A DNA stretch of 64,000 nt, taken from NCBI GenBank assembly GCA_026874595.1, contig CM049313.1, positions 24,734,008 to 24,798,007 of the forward strand. The letters are read 5' to 3'. This document shows positions 13,470-26,900 of this stretch, piece after piece. Source of the stretch: Sipunculus nudus (taxonomy: Eukaryota > Annelida > Sipuncula > Golfingiida > Sipunculidae). The translations under genes were made by a program, and so were the position numbers. The notes under the pieces were generated by a model. It did no database searches. It was not told where the DNA came from and was given only the letters and a program-made list of their open reading frames with translations. Every line of letters begins with the position of its first letter. Positions within the stretch are counted from its first letter, which is position 1.

Positions 13470-13670
13470 TACCAGACCTTTAAAAATATTTAAAGGGACA
13501 GGTGAAGTTACACACCAGACATATAAAAAGATATTTAAAAAGATTTAAAGGGACAGGTGAAGTTACTCAACAGACATTTAAAAAGATTTAAAGGTACAGG
13601 TGTAGTTAAGCACCAGACATTTAAAAAGAGTTAAGGCTACAAGGCCTTAACTCTTTTTAAATGTCTGGTG
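13470..13670. repeat. Short tandem array ending in a perfect hairpin
   Basis: Units of 42-56 bp beginning ACCAGAC at 13471, 13514, about 13570 and 13612 share TTTAAAAAGA and GGGACAGGTG. The last unit is followed directly by its own reverse complement, giving a perfect 27-bp stem (13611-13637 with 13644-13670) around a 6-base loop TACAAG. Confidence 0.9.
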
Positions 13671-14831
13671 CATTCACCGGGACCTCACATTGCACCTGTA
13701 AAAACGTGGTACTACTATTCCGTAAGTAGCAGATAAGTATGTTTTGAAAAACGTTTGGAATTACCAATTCCAATTAGAATACTTTAAGTTAGTCTGCTTC
13801 CTGTTTGCTCACTGATTTCTATGACTTAATTGACTTACAGTTTTCATGAATTGTGCTACCATTCACGTCGTGAGGTAAATATCAAAGATCTCACTATTGT
13901 GGTATTCAGGTTATTTGATCATTAAAGCAAATTTTAAAATCTTGAAAACACTTCATATACTTCTATGTATGTATCCAAACCTAGTCATGACTCGTCGGTA
14001 TATCATCATGAGTTTTCTTAACAATTATATAAGATGACTTAAAGACGGTGGGAAAATATTTTTTAAAGAGCATAAGTTTCCTTACATATTCTTAGCTTTT
14101 GCCCTTCCATGTGGCTCAATTAATATATGACTGTCGCGCTGTCTCACTCAGATTTAGCTAAATTCAAAGTGAGCTTTCCCTATTTAAAATTCTGCGCACG
14201 TGTATGCGGCTGCATGCAAGACATTTCAAGAGAGACTAAGGACAGCCGGGCAATGTCGTGTTGACGTATCATTGTTTTGATACGTGACATGGTATGACCT
14301 TTTACAAAATTTCATTCTCGAAATTGGTAGAAGGCTTAATCATTTTCTATCGGAAACGAGAAAGGCATAGTCCAGAACTCTTAGCTGGTCAGTCTGGCTA
14401 ATGAGCTAAAAGCATAGCGCTACTGGATGATTGTTTTCTTGTAGGAAAATGAGAAATGACTAGGCAAGGATTAATGCGAAAGGAGTGATACTGCATAAAA
14501 CTACTAATTACAGACTGTTCCCAGTCCCATTTCTGGTATCACATTCAGAGCTAAATATAGCAATAATGACTACATTGTAAGTCTAAAAAATACAATTACA
14601 ATTGTAAAAAGAAACAAAGTGTCCAGGTATCAACACCTTTAATGAATATCCATATGTATACTCATATCAATCCTTACATATGAAAAGGGCATAAATCGAA
14701 ATAATCGATCTGAACACGACTTGGCTTATCGGGTCTCGGGTCACATTATGCTGTCCTAAGGAGTTGCGCCAGGTATATAAAAAACTTGGTTGGTTAAAAT
14801 TATTATTAAACTGGTAGTTCTTGGTTGAAGC
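13671..14831. other. 3' flank of the STRA6-like gene
   Basis: No gene recognised. On the minus strand, downstream of the STRA6-like stop, an ATTAAA hexamer (plus 14638-14643) is a possible polyadenylation signal; no AATAAA was found within 200 bases. Confidence 0.4.
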
Positions 14832-14921
14832 TCAGGTGTCCGAGGTTGCCACATCCGAGAGTGGATTGAGAGGAATGATGACCGCGGTCCCTGCTGCTTT
14901 TGCCAACTGTATCATGGCAGC
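14832..14921 (-). CDS. STRA6: STRA6-like terminal exon
   Basis: Acceptor TTTCCTCAG before 14921; 29 codons and TGA (plus 14832-14834). Reads AAMIQLAKAAGTAVIIPLNP, a short cytoplasmic tail. Joins DFQ of the previous exon in phase 0. Confidence 0.75.
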   Translation of the reverse strand, partial: AAMIQLAKAAGTAVIIPLNPLSDVATSDT

Positions 14922-17900
14922 CTGAGGAAAGAAATCATGTAATATGTGTTCTGAACGTTCCCTGTATCTCTAAATTAATGGTCTGCAAGTCCTCCATTAC
15001 AATGATAGCAATACTCCCTTACTGCTCTCCTGGGTGTTCAACATTACATATAATCAAATGGAATGTGAATGTTTAGCAATACATTGACAATGGAAACTGT
15101 AAAAACAATTTGCATGTATCGAAGGGCGTGTCCTTGCGACCATATCTCTGCGCCCTGCGTTCAGTCATCCTGGCCTTTACTATTATATGGATTGAGAGTT
15201 ATCAGCTGTAACCTTTACTGTGTATCGGTGGATATGTTCCTGTACCTGTTCTAGCAGACGGAAACCGGCAACCCTAAAGTCACGCAGACGTTGTTCCTGA
15301 CTTACCTGAAAGTCAGAGTTTCTCATCCTCGTCTTGTCAAATGCCTTCCTAGCCAACCTGTCGTACACCAGACCTCTGTTCCTGGACATGGTGACGGCTT
15401 TCCACCATTTCATCCTGACGGCCGGTTTCATTATCCGTCTTGTCTTGCCGTCACCGTTCATCATCACTATAACATCAATAAACAGTTCATCATCCGTTTT
15501 GTCTTACCGTCACCGACCATCATCAAATTAAAAAACTGATTATCACTACCCGGTCTTTCTTTAACCGTTCATCATCACTGTAAAATTACAGGTCATCACC
15601 CGATTAAAGATTTCATCACCTGTCTGGTCTTACCGGTCCGTTCATCATCACTTTAACATTAATAATCAACTGTTAATTAAACATTTCATCAAAAGTCTGG
15701 TCTTAAAGTCACCGTTCATTATAACTCTAACATTTTTGAACAGTTCATCGCAATCAGACCTAACTGTCATTTATATCTATATAATAATAGCGTTAGGCGA
15801 TTTTTGTTATTTTCCGTATCTTTTCTGATACTACCGTACGGATTGCCGTAAAATTTGCACCCCCGCGGGTGCCTCTTTTCTTTATATAATCCCCATTAGC
15901 GATCCCTTCTGAAAAGGGAAATTTTGAAAGAATCTTTTTTAGTTCACTCTGTGAACTTATGCCATGGCGCAGCGTCCGCCGTCCACTGTCCACTGTCAAC
16001 TGTCCACCGTCCACCGTCTGTTACCAAATATCTCAACAGCCACAGCAGCTACCTTCATGAAACTTTGCAGAATTACTGATCATTGGATGGACATGCAAAA
16101 ATAAGCTTAAGGTGGCGCCACCTATGTTGACCTACTTTCTGCGGGACGAAATGGTCTTTTCAACTTCTTTCAAGATAAGTCATAAAGTATTAATATTTTA
16201 GCCTTCATATCATACTTAACAGTTCCTTAGAGGAAGGGGAGTAATTTGAGTATAAATTCAGTCAAGTCATATTCAAGATGGCGTCGCTACGGAACTTCAA
16301 ATTCTGTCGATCGCAAAATATGACAGCTTGATGTGTTTCTATACATGATGTATTGTCTGTTACCAAATATCCTAGGAAATGCTTCAGCCTTCAGTTTCAA
16401 ATTTTACAGGAATATTTATCATGTGACTGCTAAATGATTTTGTCCTGCAGGTGGCACCACCTGTGTTGACCTACTGGTCTTTTTTTTATTTTTTCCAAGA
16501 TATGTCATAAAGTATAAATACTTGGGCTTTCATATCACAGTCAGCAGTTCCTAAGAGGAAGGGGAATAATTTGAGTATAAATTCAGTCAAGTCATTTTCA
16601 AGATGGCATCTCAGACGGAACTTCAAATTGTGTCGATGGCAAAACTTGACAATTTGATTTGTTCCTTTACATGATGTATTGTCTGTTACCAAATATCTTA
16701 GGAACTGCTGCAGCTTTCAGTTTAAAATTTCACAGGAATATTGATCATGTGACTGCTTAATGATTTTGACCTCCAGGTGGTGCCACCTGGAGTGAAAATT
16801 GCTCATATCTCAGAAGTGTTTGATGTATTGGTATGAAATTTGGCATGTCTATCCATCTAGAAAAGTTTTCTCGTAAACAAGACAGTTGGCACCACCTACC
16901 TTCCTCCTTTTATAGAATAACTTAATGCCTTTTTACTGAGGAATGATTTGCTGTATTGACCTGAAATTGCGCATGTCCATAGATCTTGGACTGCAGAGAC
17001 TTACACTCAAGACAGTTGATGTCATCTGTAATCATTTCCTGTGGCATCCATCCGTACATTTTCTTTGGGTGAAAATTGCTCATATCTCAGGACTGGTTCA
17101 ATGTATTAGTCTGAAATTTGTCATGTCCATCCATCTTGAAAAGTTTTTTGTAAACCAGACAGGTGGTGCCACCTACAATACTTTTTGCGGAGTGTCCATC
17201 TTTGCATTTGTCATCTGTTCGTCTTATTGGTTGTTCAGTGTATTGGGTTGAAATTGTGCATGTCCATAGATCTTCGTCACCACCATCTCGTAAACAAGAC
17301 TGGTGGCACCATCTGCAATCATTTTTCTGTGGTGTCCATTCATACATTTGCTTTGGGTGAAAATTGCTCATATATTTCAGGAGTATTGGTCTGAAATTTG
17401 GCATGTGCAGTCATCTTGGAAAGTTTTCTCATAAACCAGACAGGTGGCGCCACCTACCTTATGCAATAGGACAATGTCTACTTGGAAAGGAATGAATGGT
17501 ATTTTCACATAATTTTTTTTAATCACCTGCCAAATTGCACAGTAATTCACAGAATGAACATTAGACCCCTGGGTCTCTTGTTACAGGCATCCTGCGACCG
17601 GGAAGGGGGGGGGGGGGCGCACGAAGAGGGCTCTGATATGCCCTATGATATGACCTGATATGCTTGAGTGCACATCTAGACCGACCAGGTCGCAGGAATC
17701 CTTGATGGTTATACAGTCGCATACGGTCGCACGAAGTCCAGGGCCTTGCATTTGATTGATGTCTTTCACAAATATTCACCAACACATGTAGGCCTCGAAT
17801 GTAACAGATGTAAAGAAAATGTTTACCAAATTCACGTCGCGGTTGGTGCAATGTGATGTGTACACCTGCGGAAAGGCACCACGAAAGTTGTAAACACATA

Positions 17901-20900
17901 ATATTGACCTAAATATTTTGAAAATTGAGATATTTTCTCATTACTGCAGTTACAAATGTAAAATTCCTGCAAACATGTAAATTTAATACGTTTGTACTGG
18001 TATTTGTTTCTTTTACTTGCATGGGCCAACTTATTTTCATTAATGTTTTTGTACTACTCTCTTGTTTTTATTCTTTTATTTAGTATGTATACTTATTGCG
18101 TTTAAGTCATGGCTATCATTGTTACTATTTTCACAACTATTACTGGTATTTTTGCATTTTCTCCTGAGCTCTGTTCCATGAACGGTTTCTTTTGTATGTA
18201 CATGTGGTGGTGTTGATCAGTTTATCATGTCACATGGTACATATATAAGTGACTATTCGTTAGAGTCCTCGGCCACATAAAAAGCACTGACTTGGGCGAC
18301 CGGGTGTAACTGTACAAGTTCCGTACGCTGTTCCGAAAGATTTTTATAAACATACATAACCACATAAACACCACACATACAGTGGATCTATATATTAATA
18401 GCGTAACGCGATTTGTGTGATTTTCCGTATCTCCTCTGATACCACCGTAGGGATTGCCGTGATTTACGACATACATATGCTTCAAATTTGTCGGAAGAGA
18501 CTCCATCCACTTTTATTTGCATTATTTGCGATATTAATGCATAATTAGTGCGATATAGTGCGCCCATTTTCTTTGGGCGTTCGGGCCCTGTAACCCAATG
18601 GCCATAGAGTGTGTGATGGCAGGACAGAGAATTTTCGGTGGGCCCTATGAGGGGTTTTCGTGCATTTTGCGGTCACTGGCTTGACATAATCCCCTTTGGT
18701 GATCCCTCCTTAAAAGGAGATCTTAAATAAAAGAATTTTGTTTATCCGAACGGTAGTGAATATTGTGTCTCACTGGAAAACATTGGCTTAGCTTCCAAAG
18801 AGGAATGGTCTTTGGGAGTGCGTGATATTTAAAAAAATATACACCCATTATATGTACTATATACTCTAATGCTACCACGAACTTTTGCGCAGAGGGAATG
18901 TCCGACCATGTGAGTGCTCAGATTTTGTGCGTAAAAAAGGGAATGCAATTTCCGAGAATACGTCTCAGGGCTCCTGTGCTACCATGCAAGATAACTGGTT
19001 CCTTTACTGCATGGCGGAGTGAATAGATAGGCAACTTTAAATAGCGATGTTTAACATAATATATTTTTATATAAAAAAAGATTTCATTTATCATATCAAC
19101 ACTTCCGAAAAACTCACCAGCCAATCTTATGGTTTCAATAATATTTTTTTCACGCATAACAACATACATGTAATCGATCTATACATTAATAGCGTAACGC
19201 GACTTCCCGTATTTCTACTAATTTCACCGTGATTTTCAACATACATTTGCTCTGGCTTTGTCCGAAAACATTACATCAACTTTTATTGTCCCACAGGACA
19301 GACTCGTCATGATTCTATCATTTTCAACGCAACTTCACCATTGGTGTTAACACGCGAGTGTGTACGGCGGTGACATAGTACAACCAAGACATTTAACCAT
19401 GAAAGACTATTTGACATCAGAACTCACTGCTCGCCGCAAACCGTGCGTAGCACAGGTAACTGCTAGTCTATATATTAATAGCGTAAGGAGATTTTTGTTA
19501 TTTTCCGTATCACCTGTGATACCACCGTATGGACTGCCGTGATTTTCCCCTTACATATATACTCGGGGTTTGTCCGAAGACATTCCACCCTTTTATTTGC
19601 AATATTTTCGGATTTCATGCATAATTTACAATTTGAATAGTGGCTCCCCCGTGGGCGCCTCTTCTCTTTGTGCCTTCGGGCCATAGGGTGTGTGATTGCG
19701 GCAAGGTTTATACCGGGGGCCCTATCTGGGGTTGTCGTACATTTCGTGCTCACTGGTCCGAAATAATCCCCTTCTCAAAGGGGTACCTTTGAAAGAAATG
19801 TTTGGCAGGCCTTCCTGTGACCGGGTGGTCGCACGAAGAGGGCTTCTTCCTGCTCTTATGTTTTTAATAAAATTAATGTGGTATAGGAACCCCCTCCCCC
19901 CTCCAAATAATTGGTCTGGCTTCCTTACCTATAGAGGCCCAATCACCAATCAGACCTCTATACACTAAAGGTTATCCCTTTGAGCTTTTATAAAAATAGG
20001 CCAGAAAACGTATATATCATCGCACACAGGCTGTTTGTTTTGTTTATATCAAGACGTTTATAATATGTGGGGGCCCGCCAAAATAAAAAAAAAAACAATT
20101 AAGCAAGGGCATCTGGCAGCAAGTCAGATAAGTCAGGGCTTTGCAAATGGAGTTTTGCAACAAGCGACCTTTCTACTACCGCATATATGCAACCTACCAC
20201 CTAAGTTTATATTTTTTCCGTTTGTCAACATTGCTGTGTTTACAAATATATTGTTGATCAACAAATTCTTACATCCTTCAGGAAGGCCTAAAATAATTTT
20301 TCTCAACTAAAACTACCCTTCGATCATTAATATATACTCAGAGGAGGCCAGAAATCACATAAATTCTTTTACCTAAGGTGGTCGAATGGGCACCTTTAAC
20401 GCTTAATTTTACTTCGATTTTAAATGTCACTTTTAATTGCATCATATTCATTGATGCACTTTTTCCGTGATAAAGTGAGATGCATGTTAAGTGTTACAGA
20501 AATTGTATGCTTCCTTATAGTAATTCCCCTTCAATGAACTCTAAAACTCCTATTTTTATAATTGAGCTGGGGGCTTTCCCTATTTTACGTCAAAAAGTGG
20601 AATCCCCTGTGCGTTTAACGCATGCGATGACCACATAATTCGAGCAGTGTCCATGCAATATCTGCGATAAACGCTTGCGTTGATCGCAGCTGATAATCGT
20701 TGCCGGAGGTATGTGTCGATCATGCTCAACTAATGTGTCCAATATTCTTTTAGACGGATGCATGATCGCATGCGATAAACGTTGGTATGTGTCACCAGTA
20801 AGTTTACCATGCGTTCATCACATTCGTTTTATCGCACCCGACTTTTATATGCGATCAAAGGACGGTAACCATGAGGCAGCACAAGACACAAACAGTCGTC

Positions 20901-23900
20901 AAACAGGTGACGATAAGTCGTTTTGTCCTTTCAGATCAAGATTTATGCCTGTTAGCCTAAATGATATTTCAGTCAAATAAAACAAATAATTTGCAGCTCA
21001 AGACACAAACAAGCGTCAAACAGGTCACGATACGTCGTTTTGTCCTTTCAGATGAAGATTTATGCCTGTTAGCCTAAATGATATTTCAGTCAAATAAAAC
21101 AAATAATTATGTTTTATTAAATTAATGTGGGACCCCCCCCCCCCCAAACAATAATTGTTCTGGCGCCAATGCTTAACGCTTTGTTGTGCTTCATTTTTAA
21201 ATGTCACCTCTTATTGCAACCCATCCTGTTGTCCACCCATACTGATGTGTACTGACATTCAACTATGAAAGACTATTTGATATCAGAACTAACTGCTCGT
21301 CTTTAACCGTGAGTAGCACGGGTAATTGCTAGTCATAGCTTAAACATTGATAAACAGTTCAATACCCGCCTAATATATCGTCAACGCCCATTATCACAAT
21401 AAATATATAAAAAAACCCATGACATAACGACTTTAAATGGAAAGCCTGGAATGAAGGCGGTCAAATTGAAAATTCAAAGTTTGGCACAGAGAAACATTAA
21501 TTGGACATGAGAGCTGTATCATGGCAACTAGAAATATCTAAAAATACCGGAGATGCATACGATATGCCCTTATGGATACTGAGTTATACTTTAGCAATGG
21601 AGGTAAGCAGTAAGTCTGAGTGAGGTGTTATGTCTGACTGTAGTCTGGTAAACTGTCTGTGTATTGAGATCATTGAATTAAAAGGGGCAAACCCGTGTCA
21701 TGAATGTCTTATGGGTGTGGGTGGTTTCTTTATCATTGGTTTCCAGCGTCTGAGGGACATGGTTTTGTCATCTGGCGAGCCTTGTCGAGGCGTGTCCTTG
21801 CGGGGCTGGGTAAATTAAATTTTGTATATTGAGTAGTGACAAATATGTAGAAAAATATGTATTCTCTATAAAATTTTACATTTTTCCCTGGAACGAATCT
21901 ATTGTAGGATTCTGTAATTTACATATGTCTTGAAAGTAGCTGTAAGACCTAACATCCAGGAGGTATGAATGGATGTGTTTGTCTTTATACAAAACATAGA
22001 ATGTATAATATATGTCCTTTGTAATAATAAAAAAAACAGATGTCCTCATCGGTTTCTGAACAATAGGCTGTCACTCTGTAAATGGTGGTAGTGGATGATC
22101 TGACCTGTTTGTTCTCGCTCCTTGGACTTGTAGTATGTCTCCCACATGACGCTGACGAAAGCCTTCAGGACGGGATGGTTGTGGTACAACTCAACTGTCA
22201 GCATACCAAGGTATGCCTGGAAACCTGAATACATAAATCAAAGCGTTTACTGATATTAATATCAGTAGCGTGATCCCATTGGCTTTAAAGTTATGACAGA
22301 TACTCTCAAATTAACACTTTATTATGTCACTTATATTGCTGTATTGTGTATTAAACCAGTGTTGTTACACTCATGTAAAATGTATGAGTCTCAGTCTAAT
22401 TGAACAATCAGAGTAAATGGGCAATTGCAATGGAGAGACTGCGCGAAAGGTAGATATGTGTAACTATTGTTTTGTAACAACTATTTTATACAATTCACAG
22501 TGAAAGATCAGCGAAAGTATTGATCACTTTTGAAAAATATCATGACAAAAACTCACCTGCATCAAACCGCTCAAAACCGCGCATCATGAGATTACAATCT
22601 AGACGACCAAGAAGTAAAACCCCAAACACCACAGACATGAGAATCCGCTTCAGACAGGAGAAGAAGCCCAGGATGACATTAAACAGCATTAACAGGTAGG
22701 AGATTACGTGGAAAGCCTTCCTGAAAAAGTGAAAGGGACAGAGGTCAAGAATAATATAATGAATAGAATCAACAGACCACGTGGTAAACCCTCCCTAAAC
22801 ATAAGACGTCAATACAACGTCAGCAGTTATGATACCACATAAACACCCCTCTTGTAAATGAAGGTAGGAAAAGATGTTCAGCAGGTAAGATATCGCCAAG
22901 TAAAGTCTTTAAATTATTATTGAAAAATATGATATAATAAAAAGCATTAACAGGCTGGAGACAACATTCCTTCAACGTAAGACAGAAAGAGAAGCCCGTG
23001 ATTATGTTGAACAACCTCAGCAAGCAGAGACCTGTGAAACCATCGTGATGTAAGACAGCAAGAAGGGCAATGGATGGTGTTAAACACATCAGTAGTAGGA
23101 GATTTTTCTTTAAATCCTTTTAATATCTGTACATTTGCAAGTTACAGAAAGATTTTCGGATCGACCAAGAGCTCCCAAGATACCAAGAAAAATATGTATG
23201 AAAATTATAGTAAAATTATAAAGTCACTGTCTGGAAGAGATGCTGATTGTGTCTCATTGTTTTAAACCATTTTTCAGTTCAATATATTACCGGCCATGTT
23301 TCCTCAAACGGGATAAAAGTAATCACACATTCTTTATAATTAAAGGCATGACCGAACAAATGAGACTATACTTTTACAGTGAAGAAAAGTGACAAAACCA
23401 ATGTAAAACAAAAAAAATATGTATTCGGTGCTGTATTATTTTGAGCTATTTACCTAAAATATAACCGTTGGAACAGTTTTTGTTTTGCCATTGTCGAGAG
23501 CAAGCTACGAAAATATGAATATTCGATGGACAGACGCAGCGCGAGCAGTGGTCATACCTTAGAGGGAAAAAATTGAGATGGGTAATATATGTGACACAAA
23601 GGTTCACCAAAAAAGAGTAATGCTTACCTATTATTTAATGCCATATATTTTCCTCTTCCCTGACTGAAAAAGAGCCTGGCCATAATCAGCTGACCAAAAT
23701 ATATGCCGAAGGTGACCACCAAGGTTGGCCTAGGAATAGAAACATTATAAGATCCGTATAAAATAGAAGGTTAAGAGCAAATTTTACATGTAAAGAGAAT
23801 ACATGTAATACATTATAAGACAGGAAAGCGTTGAAAATGGACCTGGACTTGTTCCAAGTATACAATGAGAAGAAATTAAAAAAAGATTTATAAAAAGTGG

Positions 23901-26900
23901 CAACATCAGAAACAGGATGGGTTCTAAGAAGAACAAAAATTAAAGGTAATGCTGTTCTTATCTTACGATTCGACAACACTGATATTGACTCACGGACGCT
24001 GAATTATTTAAAACTGACCGTTTTCATAGCAGACCCTTGAAGACCGTGTTTTCAAAATGTATCTCCTATTATCGCTCAGCTGAGGGCGACTGGAGAGGCT
24101 GCCTGCGACCGCTATACCTGTAACTTCCTTGTCAATTTGATATTTACTGTAGTGCCATGTTTAACGATGTCATTTGCGTACTTTTAAGGTTAAGATGGAA
24201 GACTTACCATAATTTCTCAATATAACTGACAGCAAATGTTGAATATCCATCTCGCAGCGGCAGGAAAATGAATACCGTCAAAGAAAAAATAACCACCAAC
24301 ATCAGGGACATGAAAATGATATAGCCTGGAAGGAGAACAAATTTATATTGAACAATGTTGTAGATCACAGTAATGTAAATCATGATTTGAAGCGCTGGAA
24401 TTAACGCTTAACTTTACTGCCTGGTGCCATTCATATGTAATTGTGGATCCGGTTTATTTCAGTGGCAGCCTGGGAAGTATCATCTCGGTTTCCTTTAAAT
24501 TAAATGGTTGAATTTTCGATTGAATATTGATGTTTATTATTCGGGTGGGAAAAAATGTGAGCCATTCTATATTTTCCATTTAATCATTTTTTAACCATTT
24601 TTGTCAAAGAAATAGGAACAATGTAATTAATTTGTAATTCTTGTGCGTTAAGCACCTCTCGGATAGTATGTAGTCATAGTATGAATCTTAACCCTCGCCC
24701 CATTCTATATGACACACCATTACGATAACCACAATTGGTTTCCATTTACACTTTTGCAGATGACCTTTGACATAGTTTCATGCGGTTTTGATTTTCGATA
24801 TACCACTCACCGTATAAGATATACGCAATCTGATATCCGGAATACCGAAAGGTGGCAGCCTGCAAGGTAACACCAGGTCCTATCGTTTAATACATTTCAT
24901 GTAATTATAATAAAATATAGCAGTGTTTTCAAATATAATATATGACACTTTCCGCAAAAATATAATGGTTTTACGTATATGTTTCTAAGGTCGATGGTCG
25001 TCTGAGCCGTGAATTAAAATGCCTGATATTAATTGTTCTACCTATTTACGACCATATCCATCCATCCCCTCAGATTTTCATACAAGAGAGTGTATCGGGT
25101 CGAAGCGTGTTCTTATTCATATGGATATTAACTGGAAATCTCCGGTTTTACCGCGTGCTCTGATCCATTTGGATATTGGCTGGAGACCTAAGCTTTTCCC
25201 CGTGTTCTTGTCTATATGGATATCCATTGGTTTTTCCATGTGCTCTGATCCATGTGGATATTAACGGGAAACCTCAGCTTTTTACACCTAGGTTATTCTA
25301 CGGTTTATCTTCAGCCGACTGGGAGTGTTTTTAAAAAATCTTGATCATGCCGAAATCGATATATTGACGATATATTCCCCACAATTTATGTCGCATGACG
25401 GAGGCCGTAAATGCGGTCGCTACAGAGGGACAAGTTAGGAATAGAATCCCATTGGAATTTGAGTCGAATGTATAAGAGATGGCAGCCCAGGCTGGTGGAT
25501 TTTTATTTCTAATGACGATTAAGTCAAGCTGTCTGAGATCAACTTGTGACCATATATATCGTTGAATAGTCAGACCAACATGAGTTGTCTGAAGTGAAGG
25601 CAACGAACTATAGCCAACGTGGGTTGTTTTTTTTTTACCTGTAGCCTGTTCCGACTGACTGCACATCAGAAGCGGATCCAAGGGGGGGGGGGGGTCCAGG
25701 GGGTCCGGACCCCCGCCCCCCCCCCCCTTTTTTTCACCCGAAGCAACCTTTTTTACGGGATTTTAGACGTAATTTTGCGGCCTGGACCCCCCCTTTTCCA
25801 GACGTGATGACCTTTGTTTTAGGATTTTCATTAGCCCTCCTGGGTTGGACCCCCCCTTTTCCTAAATCCTGGATCTGCCCCTGCACATTATACTTATAAG
25901 ATCGAACTTCGTGAGATTTATCTCCTGATACGGTGATACCAGACGGATAAATCTTTTATAGTAAGCGAAATGAAGTGAACTAAGCATGAGGCTGGAATAA
26001 CACAGTGCTGGAATAAAAATCAGTACTTAGAACACTACCCACTGCTCTGTATGCTATAACAGCGATCGCAATGGTCAATGGTGTGTAGAAGAGTCGTTGT
26101 CTGGAGACTGAAGCAATGCAAATTCTTAGGTATAATTGTCGATAAAAACGCTTGGTTTCTTCTATTAATGCCCTAAAGGCTGCTTCCTATAAAATAACGG
26201 ACCCAAGCATGGGTCGGTTGCTTGACTATATAAATAGTCAATATATGAATTTTTGGAAACACTACTACAACACACGTTCAATAAAATCTTGCAACTGCAC
26301 AGAAACAAAATACAGCTATAATACTGTATTTCTCCTTCAATCTTCTTCTTAGCAAATCCAGGGTACATCTGAACATTAGGTTAAGTTATAGTCGAGTTGC
26401 CGCCTAGATATATTCGATAGCGAACCTATGTATTGTCTATAGAACAAGGGTTTTTTTATGGATTTGTGATGGTAGGGGTCCACTGATAATTTTGAGTTGG
26501 ATTATCCTCACAATTTTTGTAATATGCAAATAAGGGCCGCTATTGACGAAAATTCTAGTTTCTTTAATATCTCAAGAACAAACCATGATATTTGGTGATG
26601 AAAAAAAATAAATACAATGTTGATGGCAACAGATTTTTCGAAGAGGCCTTTGATTATTTAGAATGGAATTTTCTGTACACAATACTTCGATATATGAACC
26701 TTGACTCTAATCTCATCTCAATGATTAAAACTTTAAACAATGACAGTTCAAGTTGTGTAGTCAATAATGGGTGGATATCAAGCTTTTTCCCTGTATCAAG
26801 GGGAGTGCGGCAGGGTTGCCCCTTTTCACCTTACTTATTTCTATTATGTGTTAAAATATTAGCATTAGCAATTAGATCAGAAAAAGGTATAAAAGGTATA

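Larger units (their letters stand above)
15776..17582. mobile_element. Candidate complete Helentron/pearl-like non-autonomous element
   Basis: Starts TCTATATAATAATAGCG after an A, an end shared with copies at 18387, 19178 and 19467. Then come a subterminal hairpin AGTTCACTCTGTGAACT, a TATGCCATGGCGCAGCG block, a GTCC-rich run (15972-16018), two satellite arrays (16016-16760 and 16780-17455), and an end with hairpin AGACCCCTGGGTCT (17563-17576) and CTTGTT. The terminal 12-mer GGGTCTCTTGTT recurs at 54598-54609. Helentron-associated and oyster 'pearl' elements are known to combine a satellite core, an RGAC/ACGG-type microsatellite and subterminal hairpins; assignment to that class is inference. 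It lies in the 15.47-22.07 kb STRA6-like intron. Confidence 0.55.

Noticed and set aside
17561-17899. 112-codon minus-strand frame ending in a proline run
   Set aside because: Produced by a G homopolymer and repeat sequence shared with 19810; no protein signature.
25331-25681. 116-codon minus-strand open frame between STRA6-like exons
   Set aside because: No match to STRA6 segments and no usable phase; its end runs into the MITE G-run. Probably repeat sequence.
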